Notes: generated by a model from the letters alone, not told the origin. Counted from the stretch's first letter, positions 41,217 to 50,723 are shown. The stretch: DNA of 64,000 bases from Flagellimonas oceani (GCF_011068285.1 NZ_CP049616.1:62001-126000), one strand, 5' to 3'. Numbers and translations are program-made.

Positions 41217-42044
41217 ATGGAATTAAAAGTTGCCATACAAGGAATAAAAGGGTCGAACCATCATCAGGTGGCCACCGATTTTTTCGGGGAAAGAATTGAG
41301 TTGCTCGAGTGCAACTCTTTTGATGCAGTTATCGATAGCTTATTGATCGGTGCAGCCGACAAGGGAATCATGGCCATCGAGAATTCCATAGCCGGTTCCA
41401 TAATACCAAACTACAATTTGGTGTACCACAACAATATCCATGTAATCGGGGAGCACTACTTAAATATTCACCATAACCTTATGGTTCTAAAGGGCAGAAC
41501 CTTTGATGATATCCAAGAGGTGCATTCGCACCCCATGGCTTTGTTGCAGTGTAAGGAGTTCTTTAAGGCGCATCCCCAGATCAAATTGGTGGAAAGTGTG
41601 GATACAGCGGAAACAGCAAAACGAATCAATGAGGATAAGCTGGAACACATTGCCGCAATAGCCCCAAAAATGGCGGCCGAATTGTACGATTTGGAAATTA
41701 TTGCGGACAACATCCAGACCATTGTCAACAATTCCACGCGGTTCATCATTCTAAAAAAACAAAATAAGGTGCTGCCCGAAGAGGAAATCAACAAGGCATC
41801 ATTAAGGTTTATAACCGATCACAAAAGAGGAAGCTTGGCGACGGTATTAAATGTAATGAGCGATTGCAATATGAACCTGACCAAGATTCAGTCCCTGCCT
41901 GTAATCGAGACCCCTTGGAAGTATGCTTTTTTTGTGGATGTAACTTTTGATAAATACAAGCACTTTGCCAAGACCAAATCTTTGATGCAGATCATGGCCG
42001 AGGATTTCAAGGTGTTGGGCGAATATAAAAATGCATTGTTGTAA
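41217..42044 (+). CDS. pheA: Prephenate dehydratase
   Basis: The 275-residue protein has a catalytic domain (about residues 1-185) with AIENSIAGSIIPNYNLV and the NNSTRFIIL (TRF) motif. A C-terminal ACT domain follows (about 195-275: GSLATVLNVMSDCNMNLTKI). The effector motif usually written ESRP reads QSLP here (LTKIQSLPVIETPWKYAFF), so feedback by Phe may be weaker. It makes phenylpyruvate from prephenate and is first in the aromatic operon behind the attenuator. Its stop codon overlaps the start of the aminotransferase. Confidence 0.94.
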   Translation: MELKVAIQGIKGSNHHQVATDFFGERIELLECNSFDAVIDSLLIGAADKGIMAIENSIAGSIIPNYNLVYHNNIHVIGEHYLNIHHNLMVLKGRTFDDIQEVHSHPMALLQCKEFFKAHPQIKLVESVDTAETAKRINEDKLEHIAAIAPKMAAELYDLEIIADNIQTIVNNSTRFIILKKQNKVLPEEEINKASLRFITDHKRGSLATVLNVMSDCNMNLTKIQSLPVIETPWKYAFFVDVTFDKYKHFAKTKSLMQIMAEDFKVLGEYKNALL

Positions 42045-43186
42045 TGATAACAGCAGATCGATTAAATACCGTACAGGAATATTACTTCTCCAAAAAATTA
42101 AGGGAGGTCAGGGGATTGATGGCCCAAGGAAAACCAATCATCAATATGGGTATCGGCAGCCCGGATTTGGCACCGTCACCGCAAGTATTGGAAACCCTTC
42201 GGGATTCCATTATCGAAGCGGGGGCGCATCAATACCAGAGTTATCAAGGATTGCCACAACTACGCGAAGCCATTGCGGATTTCTATCAGCAAAAGTTCGA
42301 GGTGTCCGTGGACGCCAATACCGAAATTTTGCCCTTGATGGGTTCGAAGGAAGGAATCATGCACATCAGTATGGCCTTTTTAAATGAAGGTGATGAGGTG
42401 TTGCTCCCTAATCCTGGGTATCCTACTTATGCATCCGTTACCAATTTAGTGGGTGGAAAAGCCATTACCTACGATTTGAAAGCTGAAAATGGTTGGTTTC
42501 CTGATTTGGAGCAATTGGCCAAGAAAGACTTGTCCAAAGTAAAGTTAATGTGGATCAGTTATCCGCACATGCCCACAGGTGCAACGGCGACCAAGGAGCA
42601 GTTGGAATCATTGGTGGATTTTGCCAAAGAGAACGAGATTCTTTTGGTGAACGATAATCCATACAGTTTTGTCCTGTCGAATAACCCAACAAGTATTCTG
42701 TCCATCGAAGGGGCCAAAGATTGCACTTTGGAACTGAACAGTTTGAGCAAGACCTTCAATATGGCAGGTTGGCGTGTTGGAATGTTGCTTGGCAGCGAGG
42801 AGCACATCAACGCTGTCTTAAAGGTGAAGAGCAACATGGATTCTGGGATGTTTTATGGCATTCAAAAAGGGGCCATTGCGGCACTGCAAAGCGGGCCCGA
42901 ATGGTTCGATGAACTAGATAAGGTGTACACTAAAAGACGGGAATTGATGTTCCGATTGGCGGATAAATTGGGCTGCACCTATGATAAAAATGCCGTGGGC
43001 ATGTTTGTTTGGTGCAAATTACCGGAGGGTGCGAAGTCTTCGGAAGAATTTATAGATGGAGTGTTGCACGATAAAGATATTTTTATTGCTCCGGGAACCA
43101 TATTCGGAAGCAATGGCGAAGGCTATATCCGTTTTTCACTTTGCGTGAGCGAAGAAAAAATCAAAGAAGCCATAGAAAGATTTTAG
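42044..43186 (+). CDS. Class I/II aminotransferase (aromatic amino acid)
   Basis: This is a 380-residue fold-type I PLP enzyme. GIGSPDLAPSPQVLETLRDS is near the start, then HQYQSYQGLPQLREAIADFY, LPNPGYPTYASVTNLV, NDNPYSFVLS, and the PLP Lys in NSLSKTFNMAGWRVGMLLG. Its place between pheA and tyrA, with a 1-nt overlap on pheA, makes the final transamination to Phe and Tyr (or of prephenate) the likely job. Its sequence alone would also allow aspartate or diaminopimelate aminotransferase. Confidence 0.88.
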   Translation: MITADRLNTVQEYYFSKKLREVRGLMAQGKPIINMGIGSPDLAPSPQVLETLRDSIIEAGAHQYQSYQGLPQLREAIADFYQQKFEVSVDANTEILPLMGSKEGIMHISMAFLNEGDEVLLPNPGYPTYASVTNLVGGKAITYDLKAENGWFPDLEQLAKKDLSKVKLMWISYPHMPTGATATKEQLESLVDFAKENEILLVNDNPYSFVLSNNPTSILSIEGAKDCTLELNSLSKTFNMAGWRVGMLLGSEEHINAVLKVKSNMDSGMFYGIQKGAIAALQSGPEWFDELDKVYTKRRELMFRLADKLGCTYDKNAVGMFVWCKLPEGAKSSEEFIDGVLHDKDIFIAPGTIFGSNGEGYIRFSLCVSEEKIKEAIERF

Positions 43187-43189
43187 AGT

Positions 43190-44050
43190 ATGAAAGTAGT
43201 CATTGTAGGAGTTGGTTTGATAGGCGGTTCTTTCGCGAAGGATGTAAAAAAACTGCATCCCGAAGCGGAAATTACTGGGGTGGACAAAAGTGATGCCCAT
43301 TTGGACGAGGCCTTACAACTTCAAATCATAGATAAAAAAGGAGATTACGATGCATTGGCAACTGCAGATATGGTATATGTGAGCATTCCGGTAAACGTTT
43401 TGGTCTCCGAGTTGCCCAAAATATTGGATGCCGCTGGAGATGAAACCGTGGTAATGGATGCAGGCTCCACCAAACGATTGATATGTGAGCAAGTTGCCGA
43501 TCATCCCAAAAGAAGGAATTTTATAGCATGTCACCCGATTGCCGGTACCGAGTTCTCGGGACCAACAGCAGCCTTGCAAGGGTTGTACGATGGTAAGACC
43601 ATGATCATATGCGAAGTGGAAAAAACAACTTTTAAGCTTCAGGAAAGGGCATTGGCCATTTTTCAAGAGATAGGCATGCGGATTCGGTACATGAACCCCG
43701 AAGCACACGATAAACACATCGCCTACGTCTCTCATTTATCACACATTAGCTCTTTTATGTTGGGAAAGACGGTTATCGAGAAAGAAAAAAATGAGCGTGA
43801 TATTTTTGACATGGCGGGGAGTGGATTTGAGAGTACCGTTCGTTTGGCAAAAAGTTCACCGGATATGTGGACGCCGATTTTTGAACAGAACAAGGACAAT
43901 GTTGTGGAAACGTTGGAAGAGTATATCGAGAATCTTACACGGTTCAAACAACTGATTTTGGACAACGATTTTGAGAATGTCCACCAAGAAATGAGCAATA
44001 CCAATAAAATAAAACAAATACTAAAAGGAATACCACTTACAAAAAAATAG
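43190..44050 (+). CDS. tyrA: Prephenate dehydrogenase
   Basis: The 286-residue protein has an NAD-binding start (VVIVGVGLIGGSFAKDVKKL), SIPVNVLVSELPKI, DAGSTKRLICEQV, the FIACHPIAGTEFSGP catalytic loop with its conserved His, and HDKHIAYVSHLSHISSFML. It oxidises prephenate to 4-hydroxyphenylpyruvate for tyrosine. No chorismate mutase or ACT domain is attached; the mutase is fused to the next gene's product. It begins 3 nt after the aminotransferase. Confidence 0.94.
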   Translation: MKVVIVGVGLIGGSFAKDVKKLHPEAEITGVDKSDAHLDEALQLQIIDKKGDYDALATADMVYVSIPVNVLVSELPKILDAAGDETVVMDAGSTKRLICEQVADHPKRRNFIACHPIAGTEFSGPTAALQGLYDGKTMIICEVEKTTFKLQERALAIFQEIGMRIRYMNPEAHDKHIAYVSHLSHISSFMLGKTVIEKEKNERDIFDMAGSGFESTVRLAKSSPDMWTPIFEQNKDNVVETLEEYIENLTRFKQLILDNDFENVHQEMSNTNKIKQILKGIPLTKK

Positions 44051-44058
44051 AGAGTATT

Positions 44059-45141
44059 ATGGAAAACAAAAAGGAAATGAGGAAATGGTTGGATGACATG
44101 AATTTGGCTCATCCCTTGGTAGTAGCTGGTCCGTGCAGTGCGGAGACCGAAGACCAAGTATTAAAAATAGCCCACGAGCTAAAAGATACCGACGTGAGCT
44201 ATTACCGTGCCGGAATCTGGAAACCAAGAACTCGTCCTGGAAACTTTGAGGGAGTTGGCGCCATTGGATTGAAGTGGTTGCAAAAGGTAAAAGAAGAAAC
44301 TGGTCTAAAAACGGCCACGGAGGTAGCCAACCGAGCACACGTAGACCTTGCTTTGGAGCACGATATCGATCTATTGTGGATCGGTGCACGTTCTACCGTG
44401 AGCCCATTTATCGTTCAAGATATTGCAGATGCTTTGGAAGGAACTGACAAAATCGTTTTGGTAAAAAACCCGGTAAACCCAGATCTATCTTTGTGGTTGG
44501 GAGCTGTGGAACGTTTATATTCTGCCAATATCGAAAAATTGGGTGTGATCCATAGAGGTTTTTCCACTTACGAAAAAACCAAATACCGTAATATTCCGGA
44601 GTGGCAGCTGGCCATTGAGTTGCAGACAAAATTCCCTGATCTGCCCATCATTAACGACCCAAGCCACATAACTGGAAAGCGCGATATGGTTTTTGATGTT
44701 TCCCAGACCGCCTTGGATTTGAACTTTGATGGTTTAATGATCGAAACACATTACGATCCGGACAATGCTTGGAGCGATGCCGCCCAGCAGGTTACCCCCA
44801 AAACGTTGATTCAGATGATGAAAGATTTGCGTATTAGGAAAGAGACCGATGAGGAAGCAGAGTACAATAGCAATTTGAGCAATCTAAGGGCGCAAATCGA
44901 TATTCTGGACAATCAATTGATTGACCTAATGGGTAAACGAATGAAGATTTCCGATGGAATCGGTGAACTTAAAAAACAGAAGAACGTTGCCGTATTGCAA
45001 AGCAATCGTTGGAACGCTATTCTGGGCAATATGATCTTGGAAGGGGAGCAAAGAGGATTGAGCGAGGAATTTGTTTTGAAAATGTTCAAGGCAATCCATC
45101 AGGAATCCATCAACCACCAAGAAAAAATCATCAACTCGTAG
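44059..45141 (+). CDS. Bifunctional DAHP synthase / chorismate mutase (type II AroQ)
   Basis: The 360-residue protein has two parts. Residues 1 to about 260 are the KDO8P-like DAHP synthase: PLVVAGPCSAETEDQVLKIA, YRAGIWKPRTRPGNFEG, LLWIGARSTVSPF, LVKNPVNPDLSLW, IHRGFSTYEKTKYRN, NDPSHITGKRD. Residues 270-360 are an AroQ chorismate mutase helix bundle (LRAQIDILDNQLIDLMGKRM, then DGIGELKKQKNVAVLQSNRW). It supplies both the first step of the shikimate route and the branch step to prephenate used by its neighbours. The operon ends with a long terminator 23 nt later. Confidence 0.94.
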   Translation: MENKKEMRKWLDDMNLAHPLVVAGPCSAETEDQVLKIAHELKDTDVSYYRAGIWKPRTRPGNFEGVGAIGLKWLQKVKEETGLKTATEVANRAHVDLALEHDIDLLWIGARSTVSPFIVQDIADALEGTDKIVLVKNPVNPDLSLWLGAVERLYSANIEKLGVIHRGFSTYEKTKYRNIPEWQLAIELQTKFPDLPIINDPSHITGKRDMVFDVSQTALDLNFDGLMIETHYDPDNAWSDAAQQVTPKTLIQMMKDLRIRKETDEEAEYNSNLSNLRAQIDILDNQLIDLMGKRMKISDGIGELKKQKNVAVLQSNRWNAILGNMILEGEQRGLSEEFVLKMFKAIHQESINHQEKIINS

Positions 45142-45164
45142 CAGGATTTTTTAATCGGGTTGTA

Positions 45165-45214
45165 AAAAAACTATTTGTAGTTTCAGGATTTTGGAACTGC
45201 AAGTAGTTTTTTTT
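45165..45214 (+). terminator. Terminator of the aromatic amino acid operon
   Basis: An 18-bp stem is made by 45165-45182 and 45195-45212 with two G-U pairs, loop 45183-45194, ending in a run of eight T (45207-45214). Confidence 0.88.
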
Positions 45215-45273
45215 GGTTCAAACTGTAACAAAACAATTTTGGGGTCATCTTTGAAGAGTAAAAACACGCTATC

Positions 45274-45948
45274 ATGAAAAAATTATACACACTTAGCCTT
45301 CTTTTGTTGCCCTTGGTCATGTTTTCACAACGAATCATTGATACCGAGGTCGGGGAATTCAACAAAATCAAGGTTTTTGATTTGATCGAGGTCAATTTGA
45401 TCCAATCGGACGAGAACAAGATTATGATCAAGGGCTGGAACGTGGACGACATTATTTGGACCAACAAAAACGGAACATTAAAACTCCGTATGCAGTTGGA
45501 CAAAAAGTTTCAGGGCGAGGATACCATGATCGAGGTGTACTACACCAATTTGGATGTTATAGATGGTAATGAAGGAGCCCAAATTACCTGTAACGAAATG
45601 GTACAAAAAAGCAAGATCGAGCTAAGGGCCCAAGAGGGTGCCATGATCCGTATAGGTATGGATGTTGATTATGCCGAGGTAAGGGCGGTGACCGGCGGAA
45701 TCGTAAAAGCTTCGGGACTGGCCAAAAACCAAAGTGTTGTTTTGAACACCGGTGGAATTTTTGAGGGTCGTGAACTAAGAACTGCCACAACCGATGTGAA
45801 GATTTCTGCAGGCGGGGAAGCGGATGTGTTCGCTTCAGAAATGGTGGATATCAATGTGAGAGCCGGTGGTGATGTCTATGTATACGGAAATCCGGAAACG
45901 GTACATAAAAAAACCTTTGTAGGCGGACGGGTCTATATTAAGGATTAA
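45274..45948 (+). CDS. DUF2807 (GIN domain) secreted protein
   Basis: The 224-residue protein has a short signal peptide (MKKLYTLSLLLLPLVMFSQ). Then come repeated beta strands of the head GIN type: DTEVGEFNKIKVFDLIEVNL, MIKGWNVDD, SKIELRAQEGAMIRIGMDVD, SVVLNTGGIFEGRELR, DVKISAGGEADVFAS. Function unknown; these proteins are periplasmic or surface proteins in Bacteroidetes. It is a single gene between two terminators. Confidence 0.85.
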   Translation: MKKLYTLSLLLLPLVMFSQRIIDTEVGEFNKIKVFDLIEVNLIQSDENKIMIKGWNVDDIIWTNKNGTLKLRMQLDKKFQGEDTMIEVYYTNLDVIDGNEGAQITCNEMVQKSKIELRAQEGAMIRIGMDVDYAEVRAVTGGIVKASGLAKNQSVVLNTGGIFEGRELRTATTDVKISAGGEADVFASEMVDINVRAGGDVYVYGNPETVHKKTFVGGRVYIKD

Positions 45949-45965
45949 TGAAACTTGTTGCCAAC

Positions 45966-45996
45966 AAAAAGCCCTCCATTTTGGAGGGCTTTTTTA
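45966..45996. terminator. Bidirectional terminator
   Basis: AAAAAGCCCTCCA and TGGAGGGCTTTTT form a perfect 13-bp stem with a TTT loop between two convergent genes; T-runs are present on both strands. Confidence 0.92.
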
Positions 45997-46013
45997 TCGA
46001 TAAATATTGAAGC

Positions 46014-46454
46014 CTATTTTTTAAAGATGTAGCGGGTAATAAAAATACCCTGTCCATCACCTTTACCGCCCTCACTTTCCACACCACTTACCACAAAGGC
46101 CAATTCCCAACCGTTGGAAACCATATCGTTGATCATGGAAGTGATCATGGCATCGTTGGCCGCTATGTTCTGGAAACGAATACCGCCAATATTGTAAAAG
46201 TTCAAAAGTTTGGTTTCTTCGAAATTCTTTACCCGAATCTCGCTCCTGTCGGATTTGTTTCTTGAGTTGTCGTCCTCCGTTTGTACGGTAGTGAACTCCT
46301 TGTAATCCTTCTCTTCCAGTGCATTGATGATCCGTGATCTTCCCAATCCATTGGGTACAATGGATTCCACACTGGTAATTACATGGTACTGCTGCGCACT
46401 CATGGTAAAACTTGCTGCGAACATTGTTACAGCGGCCAAAATGATTTTTTTCAT
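46014..46454 (-). CDS. Unknown secreted protein
   Basis: This 146-residue protein has a clear signal peptide (MKKIILAAVTMFAASFTMSA, then QQ). The mature part is about 125 residues with VITSVESIVPNGLGRSRII, LLNFYNIGGIRFQNI and NGWELAFVVSGVES, a mix of helices and strands, and ends GIFITRYIFKK. I do not recognise the family. The NGWELAFVVSG segment recalls small DUF4177-like proteins, but this is weak. Confidence 0.75.
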   Translation of the reverse strand: MKKIILAAVTMFAASFTMSAQQYHVITSVESIVPNGLGRSRIINALEEKDYKEFTTVQTEDDNSRNKSDRSEIRVKNFEETKLLNFYNIGGIRFQNIAANDAMITSMINDMVSNGWELAFVVSGVESEGGKGDGQGIFITRYIFKK

Positions 46455-46549
46455 ACTAGATTAAGTTAATGATTGTTAAAACTGTTAACAAAGATATACG
46501 ACGAATAAGGAGTAATATTGTTTCTTTGTAATCAAAATATGAACAAAAA

Positions 46550-47488
46550 GTGAACGGAACTGTTTATAAATCAACGGGAAGCTGGTATACCGTAAAGTCC
46601 TCGGAGGGAGAATTTTATGAATGCCGGATCAAAGGCAAGTTCCGTACCCATGGAATCAAAAGTACCAATCCGGTCGCTGTGGGCGATTATGTGGAATTTC
46701 AACTGGAAAGTATTGGAGATGAAACCATTGGTGTGATTTCCAGTATCGGAGAGCGTAAAAATTATATCGTTCGCAGGTCGGTCAAGCTTTCCAAGCAGAC
46801 CCATATCATTGCTGCAAACTTGGATCAGGTATTTTTGTTGGTGACCTTGAACAATCCCCCGACCTTTACCAGCTTTATAGATCGTTTTTTGGTTACGGCA
46901 GAAGCCTATGACATTCCTGTGGTATTGCTTTTCAATAAAATGGATTCCTATTCGGAGGAAGAAAAGTTGGAGGTGAATTGGTTGATGAGCCTGTATTCAA
47001 AAATTGGCTACGGATGTATTCCAATAGAGGCCAAGCAGGGCAAAAATGTTGATCAGGTCAAAGAATTGATGCTGGGCAACACAAGTATGTTTGCCGGCCA
47101 CTCCGGAGTGGGCAAATCAACCTTGGTCAATGCATTGGAAACAGGTCTTGAATTAAAAACGGCAGAGATTTCCGAGCAGCATATGCAGGGCCAGCACACC
47201 ACAACGTTTGCAGAAATGTACGATTTATCGTTCGATGCACGGATCATAGATACCCCCGGGATCAAGGGATTCGGTATTGTGGATATGGAAAAAGACGAGA
47301 TTGGCGATTATTTTCCAGAATTTTTTGCATTAAAATCGGAATGTAAATTCAATAACTGTCTCCACTTGGATGAACCAAAATGTGCGGTAATAGAAGCCTT
47401 GGAGAATGATGAAGTTGCCGCCAGTAGATATAGGAGCTACGTGCAAATGGTAACAGGGGATGAAGACAATCCATACAGGGAGAGATAA
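46550..47488 (+). CDS. rsgA: Ribosome small-subunit-dependent GTPase A
   Basis: The 312-residue protein has an N-terminal OB fold (GTVYKSTGSWYTVKSSEGEF). A circularly permuted GTPase follows, with NKMD before the P-loop (GHSGVGKSTLVNAL) and then DTPGIKGFG. A Zn-binding C-terminus contains CKFNNCLHLDEPKCAV. It assists 30S ribosome maturation. The start is GTG at 46550; a nearby ATG at 46539 opens only a 4-codon frame that stops across this GTG. dtd begins at the next base after its stop. Confidence 0.93.
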   Translation: MNGTVYKSTGSWYTVKSSEGEFYECRIKGKFRTHGIKSTNPVAVGDYVEFQLESIGDETIGVISSIGERKNYIVRRSVKLSKQTHIIAANLDQVFLLVTLNNPPTFTSFIDRFLVTAEAYDIPVVLLFNKMDSYSEEEKLEVNWLMSLYSKIGYGCIPIEAKQGKNVDQVKELMLGNTSMFAGHSGVGKSTLVNALETGLELKTAEISEQHMQGQHTTTFAEMYDLSFDARIIDTPGIKGFGIVDMEKDEIGDYFPEFFALKSECKFNNCLHLDEPKCAVIEALENDEVAASRYRSYVQMVTGDEDNPYRER

Positions 47489-47941
47489 ATGAGGACAGTA
47501 TTACAAAGAGTTTCAAAAGCCAGTGTAACCGTTGAGGGGGAACTGATTTCATCAATTGATCATGGTCTTTTGATATTGTTGGGAATCGAAGATGCCGATA
47601 CCAAAGAGGATATTGATTGGTTGACCAATAAAATTTTAAATCTTCGCATTTTTAATGATGAAAATGAGGTAATGAACCGTTCCGTGATGGACGTCGAAGG
47701 TGATATTATTGTAGTAAGTCAGTTTACGTTGCACGCCCAGACCAAAAAAGGCAATCGTCCATCCTATATTAAAGCGGCGAAACCGGATACAGCAGTTCCC
47801 ATGTATGAAGCCTTTGTGCAAGTTTTGGAAAAAAAACTTGGTAAAAAAGTAGGAACTGGAGTTTTCGGGGCCGACATGAAAGTGGAGTTGCTGAATGATG
47901 GCCCGGTTACCATTACAATGGATACAAAAAACAAAGAATAA
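47489..47941 (+). CDS. dtd: D-aminoacyl-tRNA deacylase
   Basis: The 150-residue protein starts MRTVLQRVSKASVTVEGELI. It carries the SQFTLHAQTKKGNRPSYIKA motif (the SQFTL catalytic segment) and the GPVTI segment near the C-terminus. It removes D-amino acids, and glycine mischarged on tRNA-Ala, from tRNAs. Its ATG directly follows the rsgA stop codon, and its own stop overlaps the next ATG (TAATG), so the three genes form one tight operon. Confidence 0.95.
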   Translation: MRTVLQRVSKASVTVEGELISSIDHGLLILLGIEDADTKEDIDWLTNKILNLRIFNDENEVMNRSVMDVEGDIIVVSQFTLHAQTKKGNRPSYIKAAKPDTAVPMYEAFVQVLEKKLGKKVGTGVFGADMKVELLNDGPVTITMDTKNKE

Positions 47942-48267
47942 TGAATATTGCAAACGCACAAAAAGCCGTTGACGAATGGATCAAAAACCACGGGGTCCGC
48001 TATTTTAACGAACTCACCAATATGGCCCAGCTTACCGAAGAGGTAGGGGAGGTGGCCCGCATTATTGCACGACGCTACGGGGAACAGAGCGAGAAGGAAT
48101 CCGACAAAGCCAAGGATTTGGGCGAAGAACTCGCCGATGTGGTTTTTGTGGTACTCTGCTTGGCCAACCAAACAGGCATAGATTTGCAGGAAGCTTTTGA
48201 TAAAAAGTTGGACCTTAAGACCAAACGCGACCACGACCGTCATCAAAATAACAAAAAGCTCAAATAA
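47941..48267 (+). CDS. MazG-like nucleotide pyrophosphohydrolase
   Basis: The 108-residue all-helical protein has LTEEVGEVARIIARRYGE (EExxE) and DLGEELADVVFVVLCLAN (ExxD), the metal-binding motifs of the MazG/dUTPase-like family. It should split noncanonical or excess nucleoside triphosphates to monophosphate and pyrophosphate. It overlaps dtd by one base. Substrate unknown. Confidence 0.9.
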   Translation: MNIANAQKAVDEWIKNHGVRYFNELTNMAQLTEEVGEVARIIARRYGEQSEKESDKAKDLGEELADVVFVVLCLANQTGIDLQEAFDKKLDLKTKRDHDRHQNNKKLK

Positions 48268-48281
48268 AGTTATCCGCTTAA

Positions 48282-48297
48282 AGGGACTTTAGGACCG
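48282..48297 (+). repeat. Possible remnant half of a REP-like element
   Basis: AAGGGACTTTAGGACC closely matches the right arm of the palindrome at 26893-26931 (AAGGGACTTTAAAGACC). The left arm and centre are not present, so this may be chance or a decayed copy. Confidence 0.2.
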
Positions 48298-48309
48298 TTT
48301 TTTCTAGTT

Positions 48310-49566
48310 TTGACAATTCATTCAAACAGCACCGCATTGAGACTCCAGCTTTCTTCACCCAACAATAAAAAAATTCAAAAAAGCATAGCAATAACAGGTT
48401 CCAAGAGCGAGACCAATCGCTCACTTTTGTTGCAGGCGCTTTTCCCGAACATCAAAATAGAGAATCTTTCCAATTCCGATGATGGCGAGGTTATGCAAAA
48501 AGGATTGACAAAATCTCAAGGAGAAGTGGACATTCACCACGCGGGGACGGCGATGCGCTTTTTAACCGGTTATTTTGCTTCTCAAGAGGGCAAGGAAGTT
48601 GTGCTTACCGGGTCTCAACGTATGCAGGAACGTCCCATCAAAGTTTTAGTGGAGGCATTACGGTCGTTAGGTGCAGATATTCAATATGTGAAGGAAGAAG
48701 GTTACCCACCTTTGAAGATTACCGGGAAAAAATTGATCAAAAGCAGCGTTTCCCTACCGGCCAATATCAGTAGTCAATATATCTCATCATTATTGTTGAT
48801 AGCGCCAAGTCTTCAGAACGGAATGGAACTGGAACTTATCGGTAAGATTACATCGGTTCCCTACATTAAAATGACCTTGGCCCTTCTGGAGCAAATAGGA
48901 GTTCAAACTTCTTTTGAAGGAAATAGCATCAAGGTTGCCCCCAAAGAAGCTGTCGAAGGCACAACTTTGGTCGTGGAATCCGATTGGAGCTCGGCGAGTT
49001 ACTTCTACAGCATAGCCGCCATGTGCGAAGTGGGTACGGAAATTCAATTGTCCTCGTACAAACAAAGTTCGTTGCAAGGCGATAGTGTTTTGGCCAAGAT
49101 TTATCGTGATTTTGGAGTAGATACCGTTTTTTCTAACAATTCCATTCTCCTTAAAAAAGCAAGAGAGGTAAAATCAAATCATTTGGAGTACGATCTTTCC
49201 AATGCTCCCGATATTGCACAGACCATTGCAGTTACTTGTCTCGGTTTGGGCATTGGGTGTCATTTAACGGGACTGCACACCTTGCCGATCAAGGAAACAG
49301 ACCGCTTGGCTGCCTTGCAGACCGAGTTGGGCAAGTTTGGGGCCACAGTCGATATAGATTCCGAAAGCTTGACCTTAAAAGCGCAATCACAGTTGAATAC
49401 TGGTGTTGCGGTAGATACCTACAACGATCACCGAATGGCAATGGCCTTTGGCCCACTAGCTTTAAAAGCTGATTTCGTGGTAAACGATGCTGAGGTGGTT
49501 TCCAAGTCGTATCCCGATTTTTGGAACGATTTAAAAGCGCTCGGTTTCCATATAGGGGAACTGTAA
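48310..49566 (+). CDS. aroA: 3-phosphoshikimate 1-carboxyvinyltransferase (EPSP synthase)
   Basis: The 418-residue protein has ITGSKSETNRSLLLQALFPN, the HHAGTAMRFLTGYFA loop, TGSQRMQERP, LPIKETDRLAALQTE and YNDHRMAMAFGPLAL, all expected active-site segments. It joins PEP to shikimate-3-phosphate on the way to chorismate, feeding the aromatic operon 4 kb upstream. There is no ATG near the expected start; TTG at 48310 is used, with TTG at 48337 as the alternative. The protein is slightly shorter at the N-terminus than enterobacterial AroA. Confidence 0.94.
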   Translation: MTIHSNSTALRLQLSSPNNKKIQKSIAITGSKSETNRSLLLQALFPNIKIENLSNSDDGEVMQKGLTKSQGEVDIHHAGTAMRFLTGYFASQEGKEVVLTGSQRMQERPIKVLVEALRSLGADIQYVKEEGYPPLKITGKKLIKSSVSLPANISSQYISSLLLIAPSLQNGMELELIGKITSVPYIKMTLALLEQIGVQTSFEGNSIKVAPKEAVEGTTLVVESDWSSASYFYSIAAMCEVGTEIQLSSYKQSSLQGDSVLAKIYRDFGVDTVFSNNSILLKKAREVKSNHLEYDLSNAPDIAQTIAVTCLGLGIGCHLTGLHTLPIKETDRLAALQTELGKFGATVDIDSESLTLKAQSQLNTGVAVDTYNDHRMAMAFGPLALKADFVVNDAEVVSKSYPDFWNDLKALGFHIGEL

Positions 49567-49589
49567 TCCACATTTAATCATCAAATTAC

Positions 49590-49621
49590 TTGACATCCGC
49601 TACCATGAGGTTGTATATTTG
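49590..49621 (+). promoter_or_regulatory. Promoter of queA
   Basis: TTG (49590-49592), 21 bp, then TATATTTG (49614-49621), a full match to the Bacteroidetes consensus. The queA start codon is 31 nt downstream. Confidence 0.65.
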
Positions 49622-49652
49622 CCATCTTTAAAAAAATCGAAAAAAAGTCCAC

Positions 49653-50702
49653 ATGAAATTATCAAACTTCAATTTTGAATTGCCCAAGGAATTATTGGCA
49701 GAATATCCCGCAGAGCACAGGGACGAATCCAAACTAATGGTGATTCACCGGGATTCCGGAAAAATTGAGCATAAAATGTTCAAAGACTTAGTTGACTATT
49801 TTGATGAAGACGACGTAATGGTCTTGAACAACACCAAGGTATTTCCTGCACGACTTTTTGGTAACAAAGAAAAAACCGGAGCTAGAATCGAGGTTTTCTT
49901 GTTGCGCGAGCTTAACCAGGAACAACGGCTTTGGGACGTTTTGGTGGATCCTGCAAGAAAAATCCGTATCGGTAACAAATTATATTTTGGCGAAGACGAG
50001 AGCTTGGTGGCCGAAGTTATCGACAACACCACATCAAGAGGTAGAACACTGCGTTTCCTTTATGATGGCTCCTATACCGATTTTAGAAGAAAATTGAGGG
50101 AATTGGGAGAAACACCACTTCCAAAATACATAAAAAGAGAAGTTACCGCTGATGATGAGGAGCGTTACCAGACCATTTATGCCAAGCATGAAGGTGCAGT
50201 AGCCGCCCCAACTGCTGGTCTTCACTTTTCAAAACACTTGTTGAAGCGTTTGGAGATTAAGGGCATTGATTTTGCCGAAGTGACCTTGCACGTAGGTTTG
50301 GGAACATTCAATCCGGTCGAGGTAGAAGATTTGTCCAAACACAAAATGGACAGCGAGGAGTTGGTGATCGATGAAAAAGCGACCGAAATCGTAAACAACG
50401 CCAAATCTAATAAAAGAAAGGTATGTGCCGTGGGTACTACCGTGATGAGAGGTTTGGAGAGTGCGGTATCATCCGAGCATACGTTGAATACCTTCGAGGG
50501 CTGGACCAATAAGTTCATCTTTCCTCCCTACGAGTTCAGTATCGCCAACTGTATGATTACTAACTTCCACTTGCCGAAATCAACCTTATTGATGATGGTC
50601 TCTGCATTTGCAGGTCACGACTTGATCAAGAAAGCATACAAGCAGGCCATTTTGGAAGGCTACCGCTTCTATTCCTACGGGGATGCCATGTTGATTCTGT
50701 AA
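49653..50702 (+). CDS. queA: S-adenosylmethionine:tRNA ribosyltransferase-isomerase
   Basis: This 349-residue protein starts [20 protein letters not shown] and contains [14 protein letters not shown], the [12 protein letters not shown] segment, [37 protein letters not shown] and [18 protein letters not shown]. It moves the ribosyl part of SAM to 7-aminomethyl-7-deazaguanine in tRNA to form epoxyqueuosine. It has a good promoter upstream and a terminator after it, so it is a single-gene unit. Confidence 0.96.
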   Translation: MKLSNFNFELPKELLAEYPAEHRDESKLMVIHRDSGKIEHKMFKDLVDYFDEDDVMVLNNTKVFPARLFGNKEKTGARIEVFLLRELNQEQRLWDVLVDPARKIRIGNKLYFGEDESLVAEVIDNTTSRGRTLRFLYDGSYTDFRRKLRELGETPLPKYIKREVTADDEERYQTIYAKHEGAVAAPTAGLHFSKHLLKRLEIKGIDFAEVTLHVGLGTFNPVEVEDLSKHKMDSEELVIDEKATEIVNNAKSNKRKVCAVGTTVMRGLESAVSSEHTLNTFEGWTNKFIFPPYEFSIANCMITNFHLPKSTLLMMVSAFAGHDLIKKAYKQAILEGYRFYSYGDAMLIL

Positions 50703-50723
50703 GTACAAAAAATCATAGAATAG

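Noticed and set aside
46539..46553. Mini-cistron of four codons (ATG to TGA) overlapping the GTG start of rsgA.
   Set aside because: It could act in translational coupling, but such short frames are common by chance; the GTG start fits the family.
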